NCBI GenBank assembly: GCA_025765615.1
Contig: JAIVFJ010000108.1
Coordinates: 97,001 to 161,000 of the forward strand
Origin: Zopfochytrium polystomum
Lineage: Eukaryota; Chytridiomycota; Chytridiomycetes; Chytridiales; Chytridiaceae
Direction of reading: 5' to 3'
DNA: 64,000 nucleotides
The translations under genes and the position numbers were made by a program. This document shows positions 21,549 through 33,588 of the stretch, piece by piece. Positions within the stretch are counted from its first letter, which is position 1. Every line of letters begins with the position of its first letter. Under the pieces are notes generated by a model that was not told where the DNA came from, ran no database searches, and saw nothing but the letters and a program-made list of their open reading frames with translations.

Positions 21549-24315
21549 TCAACAGAACTCCAAACAGTCCCTACACAGCCCGCCCGACACGCGCTCCGGC
21601 CCGCCCATCGTGACGCCGCAGACAATGCATGCTGCCGCCACCGGAACCGCCGTCGGAACCGTCACCGCCGCTGGACGCACTTGCTGCTGCTGCTGCTGCT
21701 GCCTCTGCGGCTGCTGCTGCTGCGGCGGCGGCGTCGGCGTCGGCGTCGGCCTACTCGCCCACGGTTTTACGCCGACTGGGGCCGCAGCGCCCCCGCCGCC
21801 GCCGCCGCCGCCACCACCACCACCAGCAACAGTATGACCAGCAGAAACGCCACCGCCTCCAATCCTCGCGCTGGCGGGGGCGGCGGAAGGAGAAGCGAGC
21901 GGTCGCGCCGCCGCCGCCCACGGTTTCGACCCCGCGGGCGCCACTTGCTGCTGCCGATTCTGCAAGGGCTGGTGCAGCGGCGGCGGCGGCAACGCGCGGG
22001 GCGTGCCGGTGGCGGCGGCAGAGGTTGACGACAACGACGACGACTGTACGCCGCCGCCGCTGCCGCCGCCGCGTCCAGTCTGCATCCACGGCTTGGCGCC
22101 AGCGCCGACCCCGGCGCCAGCCGCGGCAGCGGGTTTCCCGCTGGCCGACACAGAACCAGAACCGGGGCCGAGGCCGGGGGAAACCGCGGCCCCCGTAGGT
22201 CCCGTCAGCAGCGCGCCTTTCCCTCCTCTGCCCTCACCACCGGCCACCGCCACCCGCGCACCTCCCACAGCCGGCGCGTTGCGCGGCGGCTGCGGCGGCG
22301 GCGGCGGCGGCTGAACTTGTTGCTGCTGCTGCGGTGGCTGCGGTTGTGGCGGCTGGGATGGCTGCTGCATCCAAGGCTTCGACCCCAAGCGGACGACGCC
22401 GACGCCGTCGGTGCGCGTTGCATTGCCGGCATCGCTGCCAGCAGCGGCGGTGGCCGCCGACGCCACCGCCGCCGGGGGACGAACCGACGACGGCGACGAA
22501 GACGACGACGACGACGACGGCGGCAGCGGGACCGGCGGGAGTCGCGGGATCTGCGCGCGGGGTGGACGTGGTTGGTGCGCGGGGAAGCCGTTGTTGCTGC
22601 TGCTGCTGCTGCTGCTGTTGTTGTTGTTGTTGTTGCTCTTGTTGCTGTTGCTGTTGTTCGGCTTCACGGCGTGCGGCCCCACCGACGGCGGCTGCGGCGG
22701 CGGACGGAGCCGCGGCGGCGTGGGTCCCGAGCGTTGGCTGGTGGCGGCATCGGCGGCGGCGGGTTTCTTCGCGGGGGAGACGGTAGTCAGGAAGCCGGTG
22801 ATGGACTGCTGGCGGAGCGCGGGGGTTGCGGCGCCGGCGCCGCCGCCACCGCGGAGCGGCGACGCCGTCGTTGCGGGCGACGCGCGGCCGCTGGCGGCGG
22901 CGGTGCGGGGGGGAGACAGTGGTTGGGCGACGGGCGCCGCCGGGGGAGACGGTGGTTGTGGCCGACGATGGAGTCGAGACGTGGGCGGCGGAGGGGGAGA
23001 CGGCGGCGGCGGTTAGCAGTCCATGGCGTGGCGCGGGAGGCTGGAGGCCGCGCGGCGAGGTGTGTGGCGAGGCGGCGGCGGCAATGCCAGTAGTCGTCGA
23101 CGTCGATGCGAACGGATTGAACGGCCTGCTGGGCGACCTTGTTGTTGATGGCAGCGGCGGCGCGGCGGGGTCCTGGCTGTGGTGGGCCGTGCGGGCAGGG
23201 TCCGTCCGCACGGCAGGAAGATGCGCCGGCGTTAGTGCCGGCCTCTCAGTTAGATCCGCCTGCGCCGTCGTCGGCGGAGGAGGGTGCACGGCCGCGGCGT
23301 CCACACCGCCTGCCGTCTGATCACTGCTTTCAGTCGCCGCCGCCGCCGCCGCCGCTTCCGCCTCCCGTCTCGCCCGCAGAACCACGCGGACGCGCGGGAG
23401 CGCCTGCGCCTCGTTCATGTGGAGCGCGCGCGCTCGGTCGGCGGTCATTGGCGGGAACGCGGCGGCCCACCCGTCGTCGTCACCATCATCCTCGTCGCCA
23501 CCATCGGCGCCGCCTCCGCCGTCGCCGGCCGGGCCTCTGCGGGGCGGGCGCAACCACGCCTCGGGTGGCGGCAGGAGCGCGTCGGGGCCGTCGTCGCCGA
23601 CATCGTCCGCCAGGTCGCGGATGCGCTGGCGGAGCGTGGCGAGGCGGGAGAGCGCCAGCGCGTCCTCAAAGGCCGGGGACGGGGACGAGGACGTGGCCCG
23701 GTCGGACGCGGTGGGGTGTCCCTCCGCCGCAGGCGGCGGCGGCGTCGTCGACGCCAGGTCGTCGCCGTCGCCGTCGGCGTTCGCACGCGCGGCTTGTTGC
23801 TGACGCCTTGGAGGCGACGCTGCGGCGCTGAGGTTGGGCAGGGGGTCGGCAGCTGTGGCGTCGGCAAAGTCGTCCTCTGGGATGTCGTCGTCGACGTCGT
23901 CGTCGTCCAGAACGTGAACGTCTGTATTTTCTCCGCGCCGCGGGGCAAGGACGATGCGGGGACGCTTCGATGAGCGGACGGCCGGCGTGGCTGTGGGCCG
24001 GTTCTCTTGTTCTTGTCGTTTTGCCGGAGGTGGTGGTTGTGGTGATGGTGGTAGTAGAGGGGATGCGGCGGATCGGTCAGGTGTAGATAGGCTCTTTGCG
24101 CGGTGCGCGTCCCGCTCCTCCTCGTCCTCGGCCTCCACCCGATCATCGCCTACTTGGGCTTGGCGGTGTTGCGCGTTGTCGCCGTCGTCGTCGTCGTGGT
24201 CGGAGTCGTCGCGGTGGGGATCCCGTTTCCTCTTTAATGCGAGTGGCAGCACGCGGCGGCGAGCTGATGGCGACGACGACGACGACGATGAAGGCGCGGC
24301 TGCATCCGAAGCCAT
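21549..24315 (-). CDS. Disordered protein with KPW repeats and C-terminal zinc finger; unknown function
   Basis: One minus-strand gene read through two frames. The N-terminal frame starts at 24315 (MASDAAAPSSS); the C-terminal frame ends at 21549. They connect at a G7 run (22907-22913): with one base fewer the gene is a single 922-codon frame. Features in order: basic KRKRD and acidic stretches, a helical piece (LALSRLATLRQRIRDLADDV), PIP-box-like RQQSITGFLTT (near 22800), Gln and Asn/Ser runs, and four copies of a [SAV]KPW[MA] motif at about 22375, 22090, 21920 and 21760. The last residues form a possible zinc finger, CIVCGV...GLCRDCLEFC (C-x2-C and C-x2-C). I do not recognise the family. 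The PIP-like motif (Q-x-x-I-x-x-F-L) could mean PCNA binding, but the second aromatic is missing. Confidence 0.6.
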
Positions 24316-24710
24316 GCCACAAATCGTTTTTTCACTCGAGCCTGTGGCGACATTCTTTAACCTCCCCCCGTCCCCCTCAACCCGCCTTCCCCAGGCGCCC
24401 TCGGCAGATGCCCATGTTGCAGAGTTATGGTTGTGAGCACGATGAGAAAGAGAGAGTCGATAACAGGAACGGGAAAGAGGGGAATAAGAGAAAGAAGAAA
24501 GGTGCGGTACGTTGAAACGGGATCCAATTGAAAGAAGAGGGAAACGGTGCGCAGAGAGAGAGGGAATTCTCCTTCAACGGACCAAACAAACAAGACCCGC
24601 CGAAAGCGATAAGCGAAAAGCTTCCCTTCGTATTTGTTTTTTGGCCCAGCATCCACTTGCCCCCGTCAGTCGCGTTGGTCACAACCCAAAAACCACAATA
24701 TCACATTCTG

Positions 24711-27382
24711 CTAGCGCGCGGCGCCGGCCCCAGCACCCACCGCGCGACGACGGATCCCGTCGTCGTCGCTCTGCTGCGCCTCCACGGCGCGCCGGCCGCC
24801 GCGACGCGGTCCTCCACCGCCGCTGGCGCGGTCGTCCGCACCTTCGCTTCCATCAGCGGCGGCGGGGGCAGAGACCAGCCCGAGCGAGCGGTAGCGCTCC
24901 TGCTTGGCGGCGAGCAGCTCGTCGTCGCTCGCGGCGTCGGCCTCGCTGTCGCTGCCCGCCTCGCTCTGGCTGCCTCCGTCGCTGCCGGCCGCGGGGCCTT
25001 CCAGCCCCGCTGTTGCGGTCGCCGACGCCCCCGCCGCCGTCGACGCCGCCGCCGCCGCCGCCGCGCGCTGCACATGCAAAGTTCGCCTCATTTCCTCCTC
25101 GACCATGCGTTCCCGGTCGGCTGCCGTTATCTCGCGAACAATGTATCCTTCGCTGCCGCGGCGCACGCGGACGCGGGAGCTCCTCTGCCGCCACCTCTGG
25201 GCCTCGTAGTCCTCGTCGGGGTTGCCGTAGCCTGCGCCAACGGCTGCGCCCTCGGGGTCGTACCCGCCATCGTAGTGGCGGTAGATGTTGCCACCCTCTT
25301 CTCCTTCCAACGGAAGTGCGCTGGGTACGCTGCCGTACCCGTAGCCGCGGGCGTAGACGTGGCCCTGTCCGTACTCGCCGCCGTAACCGTTCGGGTAAAC
25401 GCCACCGTTGGACGGTCCGTACGCGCCTTCTCCGTCGTGGGAGCTCACCACGACGGTCGGCGAGTCCGGGAGGTCGTCGTCGCTGTCGTCCTCGGTAGCA
25501 AGGTCGCTGTCGTCGCTGACTGGATAAGTCGACCCCGACTTGTACCGAAAGTATTCCTTTGGGGGCCAAGTGACGACTCCGCCGCTTTCCGCGGCTTCGG
25601 CCGCCGCCTCGGCGTTGACTTTGAACGACAGCCCGTCACCTCGGGGACGCAGAGGCAGCCACCACAACAAGAATGGCCCACCAAACACCTCGTGCAGGTT
25701 GGCCCACGCGCCGAGGTCGTACGGGTATGCAACGCTGCGGCGAATCTTGCCCCGTCGCACTAGCGTGTCGATTTTCGAGTTTTCCATGTACTCGATCGTG
25801 GTGGTGTTGCTGGTAGAGTAATGCATCTGGTACATGGACAAAAATCCGACCAGGAGCAGAAGGATGAGAAGAAGTACCACATTGACGACCATGTAGACCA
25901 GTTCGGTGTTGGAGGGTGGCGGCGTGAAATAGTAATCGGCGTTGGGAAGGTGGGCTTTGTAGATCTGGTTTTGGTAGCGAATGACGGCAAGCATGCGCCT
26001 CGCGATCAAAAACAAGCAGTACCCGCTTGCCAGAACTGCACATCGAGTCGATAAATTGAATCCAAGATTTGGCGTTGGGTTTTGGTGATAGAAGAGCAAG
26101 AAAGAAGGGTATGAGGAAGTGTCGGTGAACCAAGCCGAGCTGGATGCAAGCACTCACCAACGCTGTAAATAAAACGAATAAAGTATCCGAGATTGCGGTG
26201 ACCAACGCAGTTATTCAACCACGGACCTGAGCGTGTGATTTGACAGGGTCCAAGGTTGAGAGGAAAGCCTTTCGCTACTTTCACCGTCGGCACACTTACA
26301 GTGATGATCCATTTTCAGTACGCACCGCCTGCAGACGCTGCAATGGTGGCTGCGCGGAGGCTTATACACCTTGCACTTTGGGCAGGTCCTCAGCCCAGCG
26401 TTCGTCTTCCGAAGCTGAAGGACGATCGGGGTTTTTTGTTTGGCGGTGGAATCGCCGTTTGCGCCATCGCCGCCGCCGCCGACGCCGTTGACAGGAGGGT
26501 AGTAGTCTTTCGGAACTCTTCCTGGATCGGTCCAACAGGCGAGCGCGTAGTTCACCCAGATGGACAGCACAGCAAGGTCGAAGGGCGCCAGCCAAAGGAT
26601 GGCTGTTTCTCTTGATATGAACGCCAACCACGGGTAGAAAATGTACGTCTGGGCGGTTTTTTTTTCGAGGGCAGGGTTAGTGAAACAAACAGGGCGTTCG
26701 CAACATCTCCAGATCGCGGGAAACCCATGCACCCCCATGCATCAACCGAAACGCGCGTTGGGATTGTGTGGCGGGTACAGCGTGGGCAACTTTGGGGACA
26801 GATATGCAACAGGAGGAAGTGTCCCACCTGGGTCGTGTAAGGAATGAACGAGATCAGGAACAGCGTGACCGCGACGGCGGCGCGGCCCTGCCAGAGCTCC
26901 CACCGACACTTCCTTGCCGCCCCCGCAGCGGAAGAAGCCGACGGAGGCGCCTTGCAGGCCGGAGCTGAGGACGCCAGCCGCACCTCCTCGGCTCCCGCGG
27001 CATCGTCGACTTCGTCGTTGTAGTCGTTGTGGTCGTCATCGTCGTCATAGTCTTCGTCGTCGTGGCGATCGTCGTCGTGGTTGCAGTCCCCGTCGTGGCC
27101 GTGGTCCTGGTGGTGGCTGTGGGGACCGGCGGCGCGGTGTTTGCGCTGACCACCGTCCCCTCGGCCACCGCCTCCGCCTCTCCTTCTTCCGCCGCCGTCG
27201 CCGCCGCCAGCGCCTCTGCTGCTGTTGCTGTTGCTCTTGCGGCGGTAGTCCTCTCCGTCGTCAAACTTCAGCAGAGGCGCTGGCGGCGGGGGCGGCGACG
27301 TCGGCTGGAGGGGCCGCTTGACCCCGCGCACGGCAGCAGCAGCCTCTTCTTCTGGTCTCCGTCCGTCCATTTTTTTGCCCAA
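24711..27382 (-). CDS. PFA4: DHHC palmitoyltransferase, Pfa4-like
   Basis: Protein S-palmitoyltransferase of the endomembrane system. Exons 27382-26828, 26648-26300, 26226-26158 and 26035-24711 sum to 766 codons, all phases matching. A long disordered N-terminus (Gly, Asp and His runs) precedes TM1 (AVAVTLFLISFIPYTTQ) and TM2 (LAPFDLAVLSIWVNYAL). Then come the DPG motif (TDPGRVPKDYYPP) and the cysteine-rich domain (RTCPKCKVYKPPRSHHC), with the catalytic DHHC split by intron 2 after the first base of the Cys codon and continued as PWLNNCVGH. TM3 and TM4 follow, then TTIEYME (TTxE motif) and YPYDLGAWANLHEVFGG, the C-terminal motif seen in Pfa4-type enzymes. The ~330-residue acidic, Gly/Tyr-rich tail is unusually long. 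In yeast Pfa4 palmitoylates chitin synthase Chs3; the same role here is inference. Divergently placed from the GH28 gene. Confidence 0.85.
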
Positions 27383-28215
27383 ATGCTCTGTTCTCGCTGG
27401 CGCAAAGAAAATGTTGTGTATGTATGTATGAAGATGCTGCTACATTATAACCCTCCCCCCCGCCCCTGCGGATATGTAATGTCAAGAGGTTTAAAACTCG
27501 CGAGGCGCGAAGGGGCGTGTGGACCCTTAGGTGGAACGACTCTCAGCATTCTCACACCATGGCCAAGCAGGGGATGTTTATTCCACAGCAGGGGCAAGCA
27601 TTCCGCAAGCAGTCGCAAAGGCTCCGCTCAAGCGGGACAAAAAAGGGTATTACAGGGCTCTCGAGCACGAAGCTCTTCGCGGGATTAAGCCATCAAGATC
27701 GCAGTGGGGGGCTTTGAATGTAAACTGAAGAATGTGTTATCAAATCTGTCACAAGGATACAGTCCACCCGACACACACACAGGCGTACGCACATTGTCTC
27801 TTCCTCTCTCCCACTCTCTCTCGCTCTACTTTCTTGTATGCTGATTTTCGTGACCACCACGTATTCGGGCGCACGTTCAACTTTCTTGTTTACATGCCGG
27901 CGTGGAACTCCCAGACTGGTTTTTGTTCGAAATGACTAACATTACTCCCCTCTCATGTGTGCCATGTGCTGCTGGATGCAATGAGAAGAAGGGGTAAAGT
28001 ATTAGGGAACGGCTAACGTTCCCGAAGTATTCATATTAATATATCGTGCGACTGAAATGAACACCGCGAAGAAAATCAAGGGAGGGGCTTGCATGTCCAA
28101 TTGTCGTGTGACGGCGGCGGAGGAGGGAGGCCCACGTGGAGGGAGCGATCACGCAAACGCGGCCCGGCCTCCACGGCGATCACGTTCGGCATCTGCAACA
28201 GTGTCCTCCGCCCGC
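27383..28215. other. Divergent intergenic region, PFA4/GH28
   Basis: Roughly 0.9 kb between two divergent genes. A 65-codon open stretch (27531-27728, plus strand) has no recognisable features and is probably fortuitous. No repeat or RNA gene is seen. Confidence 0.4.
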
Positions 28216-28222
28216 TTATAAA
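28216..28222 (+). promoter_or_regulatory. TATA-like box of the GH28 gene
   Basis: TTATAAA lies about 80 bp before the chosen ATG at 28301, in otherwise GC-rich sequence. Confidence 0.5.
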
Positions 28223-28300
28223 CCGCCTCTCGTCCCATGCACTCCCGTCCACTTCCATCTTTCGCACCCATTCGTATTGCCGCCGGCGCCCGCGACCGAG

Positions 28301-29096
28301 ATGCGCAGAACAAGCTGCCACCACCGACACCACCACCTCCTGCTGCTGCTGCTGCTCGTCCCATGCATCCTCCTCGCCACTGCGCTCCTCGCCTCATCTC
28401 AATCGACGCCGACAACAACACCTCCGACCTGCACGGTGCAGACATACGCCGACTTTGCGCGATGCCAGACCGCGGCGATCGCCAACGCTTCGACGACCCC
28501 GCAACACATCCACATCCAAGGCCCCGTGACGGTGCCGACGGAGAAGAACGTGGACTGGTCGCGGCTGCCGCCGGGGACAGTGGTGACGGTGTCGGGGGAG
28601 GTGGTGTTTGAAAAGTGGACGACGAATCGCGCAAACTCGTTGTACCTGTTTTTGATTGGCGGCGAAGGGGTCACGTTCGACGGCGCGGGCGGCGTGTTTG
28701 ACGGGAGGGGCCAGGACTATTGGGACGGACTCGGGTCGAACGGGGGCGTGCCAAAAGTATTGTGTTGTTTGTGTTTGTGTGCGTGTGATGTGTATGTGTA
28801 AAGAGAGGGTCCTCGTCTTAGCTCCTTCGGCTAACACGACTCTCTATTGCCCCGCTTCCCCCAGCCAAAGTTCTTCAAGTTCTCGACGTCCAAGGGCTCA
28901 GTTATTCGCAACCTGTACGTTAAGAACGCGCCGCAGCACACGTTCCGCGTGAGCGGGCCTAACACGGTGTACGACAACATTGTGTTTGACAACTCGCTGG
29001 GGGACCTGCAGGGCGGCCACAACACGGACGCATTCGGTGAGTATCGTATTGCGCTTCTGTTCGTGCAATTGACTTTTACTTGGACCAACACACTCA

Positions 29097-29129
<33 letters not shown>

Positions 29130-29879
29130 GCGACCACAGACATCAACGCGAGCAACATCACGATCCAAAACAGCTGGGTGCACAACCAAGACGACTGCCT
29201 TGCAGCGTCGTCGGGCACCAACATCCAGTTCCTCAACACGACGTGCATCGGCGGGCACGGTATCTCGGTGGGGTCGATCTCGACGGGGGAGCAGCTGGAC
29301 GGGCTGTTCGTGTCGAACTGCACGATCGCGGACAGCGACAACGGGGTTCGGATCAAGACGAACGTGAACGCGACGAACGCGTACGTGCGCAACGTGGTGT
29401 ACGCGGACGTTGCGCTGCGCAACATTAGCAAGTACGGTGTGGTGATCCAGCAGGACTACCTGAACGGCGGGCCGACGGGCACGCCGACGGACGGCGTGCA
29501 GATCGCGAACGTGACGCTAAGGAGGGTGACGGGGTGGGTGAGGGACGACGCAAGGTTCGCGGTGTACGTGCTGTGCGGGAGGAACTGCACGGGGTTTGTG
29601 TTTGAGGATTTGGACATTCGTGGGGGGAACGCGTCGTGCAGCGGCGTGGTGCCTGGCGGACAGGGCTGCGTCGCGACGCGGCCGCCTCCGCCGCCTTCGT
29701 CGTCGTCGCCGAGCGGGAGCGCTTGGACCACGTCGACAGCGCCGTGGTACGGCAGGGGCGGTGGAGACGACGACGACGGGGATGGCGGTATCGGATCGTC
29801 GCTGCCTTCGCCGACGACGACGACGACGACGACGCCGCCGCCGCCGCCGCCGCCGGCAGCAAAGAAGTGCTATGACTGA
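28301..29879 (+). CDS. Secreted polygalacturonase, GH28
   Basis: Glycoside hydrolase family 28 enzyme that hydrolyses galacturonan in pectin. Exons 28301-28756, 28865-29036 and 29140-29879 give 456 codons, phases consistent. The start was chosen at MRRTSCHH because a strongly hydrophobic leucine-rich signal peptide follows. Family motifs are intact: NTDAFDI (first catalytic Asp, split by intron 2), NQDDCLA (the Asp pair), GGHGISVGS (His), and RIKT. Several N-x-S/T sequons and paired cysteines fit a secreted protein. The C-terminus is a Pro/Ser/Gly/Asp/Thr-rich low-complexity tail ending CYD, not usual for the family. Intron 2 ends in a (CA)n tract at its acceptor. Endo versus exo specificity is not decided. 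Confidence 0.92.
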
Positions 29880-30059
29880 AGACGGGGGACAGACTGAGTA
29901 CAGCTTTGTGATTAGTGGATATAAGAAATAGAGAGTACTTCGTTCAGGTTCGAGGGTTTGAGAGGGAGTGGATTGATTGGATGTTGATTGGTTGGTTGAT
30001 TGATTGATTGATAGATTGATTGATTGATCACATATCACATATCACTCTACCCGATGAAC

Positions 30060-30078
30060 AATCGGGTGGAGAGAGAGC

Positions 30079-30111
<33 letters not shown>

Positions 30112-30176
30112 CGAGAGAGAGAGGGACAGAGACAGAGTCAGACAGAGAGGAAGAAAGAAACTCCGCTCGATGCAAC

Positions 30177-30213
<37 letters not shown>
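30060..30213. repeat. (GA)n and (CA)n microsatellites
   Basis: An interrupted (GA)n run (30070-30121) is followed by a (CA)17-type run (about 30179-30213), the latter within 50 bp of the next gene's possible ATG. From 29880 to 30060 there is only unique sequence and TGAT repeats. Confidence 0.9.
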
Positions 30214-30215
<2 letters not shown>

Positions 30216-30258
30216 CGCAAAAAATAAAATAAAGTAAAATAAAAAGGGAAAAGCAAAT

Positions 30259-33172
30259 ATGCCAATCGTCGATCGCAGCAGCAGCGTCGACCTTTTTAAT
30301 GACGACGGCGGTGACGGAGACGGCAACAACAACACCACCAACAACGGCGGCGGCGGCGGCAGCTACTGCTGCTGCTCGAGCTGCCCATCGTCTCCCGCTC
30401 ACGGTGGTGTCGCTGCGTCTGCTGAGGATGTGGAACTGCAACCGCAACCGCCACAGGTCGACGATGCCCCTTCGGAAACTACCACACCGTCCAGCAACAC
30501 CGTCCACCCACCACCACCACCACCACCACCATCCTCTTCCGGTCACCGCACCTGCCACTGCTGCGGCTGCTGCTCCCACCACCACCACCACCACCTCTCT
30601 ACCGCTTGTGCAGCCGCCTCGTCTACCACACACCTCACCGCAACAGCGACGACGACGGCGGCAACTACTTCGACCCCGTCTCGGACGCACGCCGCCAAGA
30701 AACAGGCATGGCTGATCCGCCGGCGCCGCAACGTATTCCTGCGCGTCGCTGCCGCCCCGCGGTCGCCTCCACTACCACCAGCTTCCGCCCCGACACCCGC
30801 CACGATCGCCGCCGCTGACACCCCCCGCTGCATTATTTCTCACCGCAACAACTACTACGACTCCCTCGCCCCCCGCTCCCGCCGCGCCGCCACCACTTCC
30901 AGCGCGCCCTCGACCGCCGCCGCTGCAGCTCCCGCTGCGCTCGGTGCTGCGGCGTGAGGGCATCAGCGCGTGGGCGGCCCGAGCGCGCGATCGGCAGCGC
31001 CGGCGGCGCCAGTGCATCGGTGACACGCGCGGACAGCGACGACGAGGACGGCCAGGATCGCGACGACGAGGGTGGCAGGAGCGGGAGCGGCAGCGGCGGC
31101 GGGGGAATGGGCGTACTCCGGTACTACCTGTCTGCCGCTGGCAGCGCCGAAGCCGACGCCGCCGACGACGGCGGCGACCTCGAAAGGGGCGCCGGCAGAG
31201 GCGGAGACGGCGGAGCGTCCGAAGCGGAACGCGTGCGCCGGCGGCGGCGGCGTCGTCACGGCTTAGACGGAGGCGTGCCGGATGACTCGCGCGGCGGCGT
31301 CGGCGACGCAGACTCTCCGAACGCCGACCGCGACCCAAAGGCGGACGCGTCGCGGCGGCCCGCGGACGCCGCCGCCGCCGGCGCAACGAAGGCAGATGCA
31401 GATGAGATGGTGAGGGCGTCGGGGGCCAAACCTCTTTTTCCGAAAAGCGAAAGCCCTTGCTAATCCCACACATACACACACACACGCACACACACTCCTT
31501 TTTTTTTTTTTTTTTTTTTTTTTTTTGACCGCCCGCCGCACACACGTTTATTTTTAATTTTTTATTTTTTGAAGGCGCTCAAGCGCGAGTTCCTCATCAA
31601 GCTGGCGCGCGCGTTCGCCATGTACGGGGCGCCGACGCACCGCCTCGAGTACCACATGAGCCAGGTGGGCAAGGTGCTCAGCATCGACTCGGACTTTGTC
31701 GTGTACCCCGGTAAGAAAGCATTCAAAGGCGAAAGAGACGGACGGCGTTTCCGTCTTTCTCTTACACCCTCCAATTCCACACACAATAAACTTCTAGGAG
31801 TCATTCTCGCCTCATTCACGCCGCACGACGGCCCGTCCGCCGCCAGCTCCACGCACATTTTGAAAACGGCGCAAGGTATTAATTGTTTCGGGGTGTTCTG
31901 TTTTCTGTTTTCTCCTTGTGGTAACCAATTGTTTTTGAAAAAAACACAGGATTCAACATGGGAAAGCTCGCCCAGGTCAACGCGCTGTGCCTTGCGCTGA
32001 CGCGCGACCTCGTCACGGTCGAGGACGCCGTGCACGTCCTCGACAAGGTCAGGGCCGAAAAGGAGCCGCACTGGATAGTGACCATGGCAATGCAAGTTTT
32101 TTTTGTTTTTTTTTTTTCCTGCAAAAAGAACCCGCGCTCTTGATTTGGTTAGATTCGCTATTTTACTCACTCGGAGGCCCTCTCCTGCAGATCCCCGCTG
32201 TTCGCCTTCACCTTTGCAATCCTGACGTTCTCGAGCAGCTGGCTCGAGGCCGGAGTCGCCGCGCTGCTTGGCGTCGTCGTCGGCCTGACCGAGGTCGCAA
32301 GCGCCCGACACCCCGTGTTTGCGAATTTGCTCGAGTTTGTCGCGAGGTTTCGTGTCCCCCACACCCTTTTTTCCCTTCTATTTCCGTCTTCTCTCCCACT
32401 GCTGAAACTCAAACAAACCTTTGCCTCCCCCAACCCTCCCTTCCCCCCCCTACCAGCCTGGTCTGCACGCTCCTCGCGCGCGTCGCGCAGACCGTCTTTG
32501 CCCACTACGGCCTGTGCTACAGCCCCACCAACGCCGTGCTGTCCGCCGTCTCGGTTCTTCTGCCCGGCCTGTCGCTGACCGTCGCCGTCATCGAGCTGTC
32601 GACCCGAAACATCATCTCGGGCACCGTGCGGCTGTTTGGCGCCGTGTTTACCGCGACGCTGATTGGTGAGAGGGGTGTTGCTTGGTTGGAGATGGGGAAG
32701 GGTGTGAAGTGTGTGTGTGTGTGTGTGTGCAACGCGCATCTCTTTGCGTGGGGGCGGCGCACAAACCTAACCTCCTCCTCCTCCTTCTCCCCGGGCAGGC
32801 TTCGGCATGACGCTCGGCAACGCGCTCGCGCTCTGGCCCTCGGCCGCGGCGGCGGGCGCGTCCGAGACCCGCGCGTGCACGGCCGAATCCCCTTTCTGGA
32901 ACTTCCTGCTGTTCTGGCCGCTGGCGCTGGCCGCGATCCTCACCTTCAAGGCGCACCCGCGGCAGTGGGCGCCCATGCTACTCGCCGCCGGCGCCGGCTG
33001 GGTCGCGTACGAGCTGCTCGGCCGCGTGCCGCAGTTCCGCGCCAACGCTGCAGCCTCGACCGCAGTGTGCGCGACCGTGATTGGGCTCGCGGGGAATATT
33101 TGTGAGTTGCCGGGCGGGTGCGCTCGCTCTCTCACTCTCTCTCCCTCTCTCACTCACTCTCTCTCTCTCTCT

Positions 33173-33233
<61 letters not shown>

Positions 33234-33588
33234 TCTCTCTTCTTTTTGTGTTGCTGTGGTTTATTTTTTTAACGTGATTGCTCCTCCCCGCTCCTCCCTT
33301 TCCCCCGCGGAACCACCAGACGCGCGCGTCACGCACGACGTTGCGCTCGCGCCGATCCTCGCGGGCATCTACCTGCAAGTGCCCGGGTCGCTCGGTGTGC
33401 GGTCGTCGCTGACGTTTTTCGCGCAGCAGCAGCAGCAGGGCGGCAGCAACAGCAGCGGGGTGGTCGACGGGATCCAGTTTGCGTTCGACATGCTGGCCGT
33501 CGGCGTGTCGCTCGCGATCGGGCTGTTTGTCGCGTCGTTCGTCATGTGGCCCGTCAGGGGACCAAAGTACAAGTACTTGACGATTTGA
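30259..33588 (+). CDS. ThrE-family (PRM10-like) membrane transporter
   Basis: Membrane protein of the ThrE family. Bacterial members export threonine and serine; the fungal branch includes pheromone-regulated membrane protein Prm10, whose function is unclear. The membrane part is split over exons ending/starting at 31409, 31575-31710, 31798-31875, 31950-32091, 32191-32346, 32457-32665, 32799-33101 and 33320-33588. The last seven sum to 431 codons with matching phases. Core motifs: FLIKLARAFAMYGAPTHRLE, VILASFTPHDG, NMGKLAQVNALC, then about ten hydrophobic segments in the ThrE and ThrE-like halves. The N-terminus is long and disordered (Gly, Asp, Ser, His runs); the ATG at 30259 and the exon(s) before 31409 are uncertain because the frame from 30259 stops at 30957 and another continues. 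The intron after 32091 uses a GC donor (GCAAGT). Confidence 0.85.
33123..33240 (+). repeat. (CT)n tract inside an intron of the ThrE-like gene
   Basis: Nearly pure CT/TC repeat of about 115 bp filling most of the last intron (33102-33319). Confidence 0.9.

Noticed and set aside
22317..25763. Long plus-strand Arg-, Ala- and Cys-rich open frames
   Set aside because: They are shadows of the GC-rich minus-strand KPW-repeat and palmitoyltransferase genes.
30259..30957. A separate low-complexity gene before the ThrE-like transporter
   Set aside because: Long disordered N-termini are usual in PRM10-type proteins and the frame runs up to the next coding stretch, so I treat it as part of the same gene, with the exact splice unresolved.
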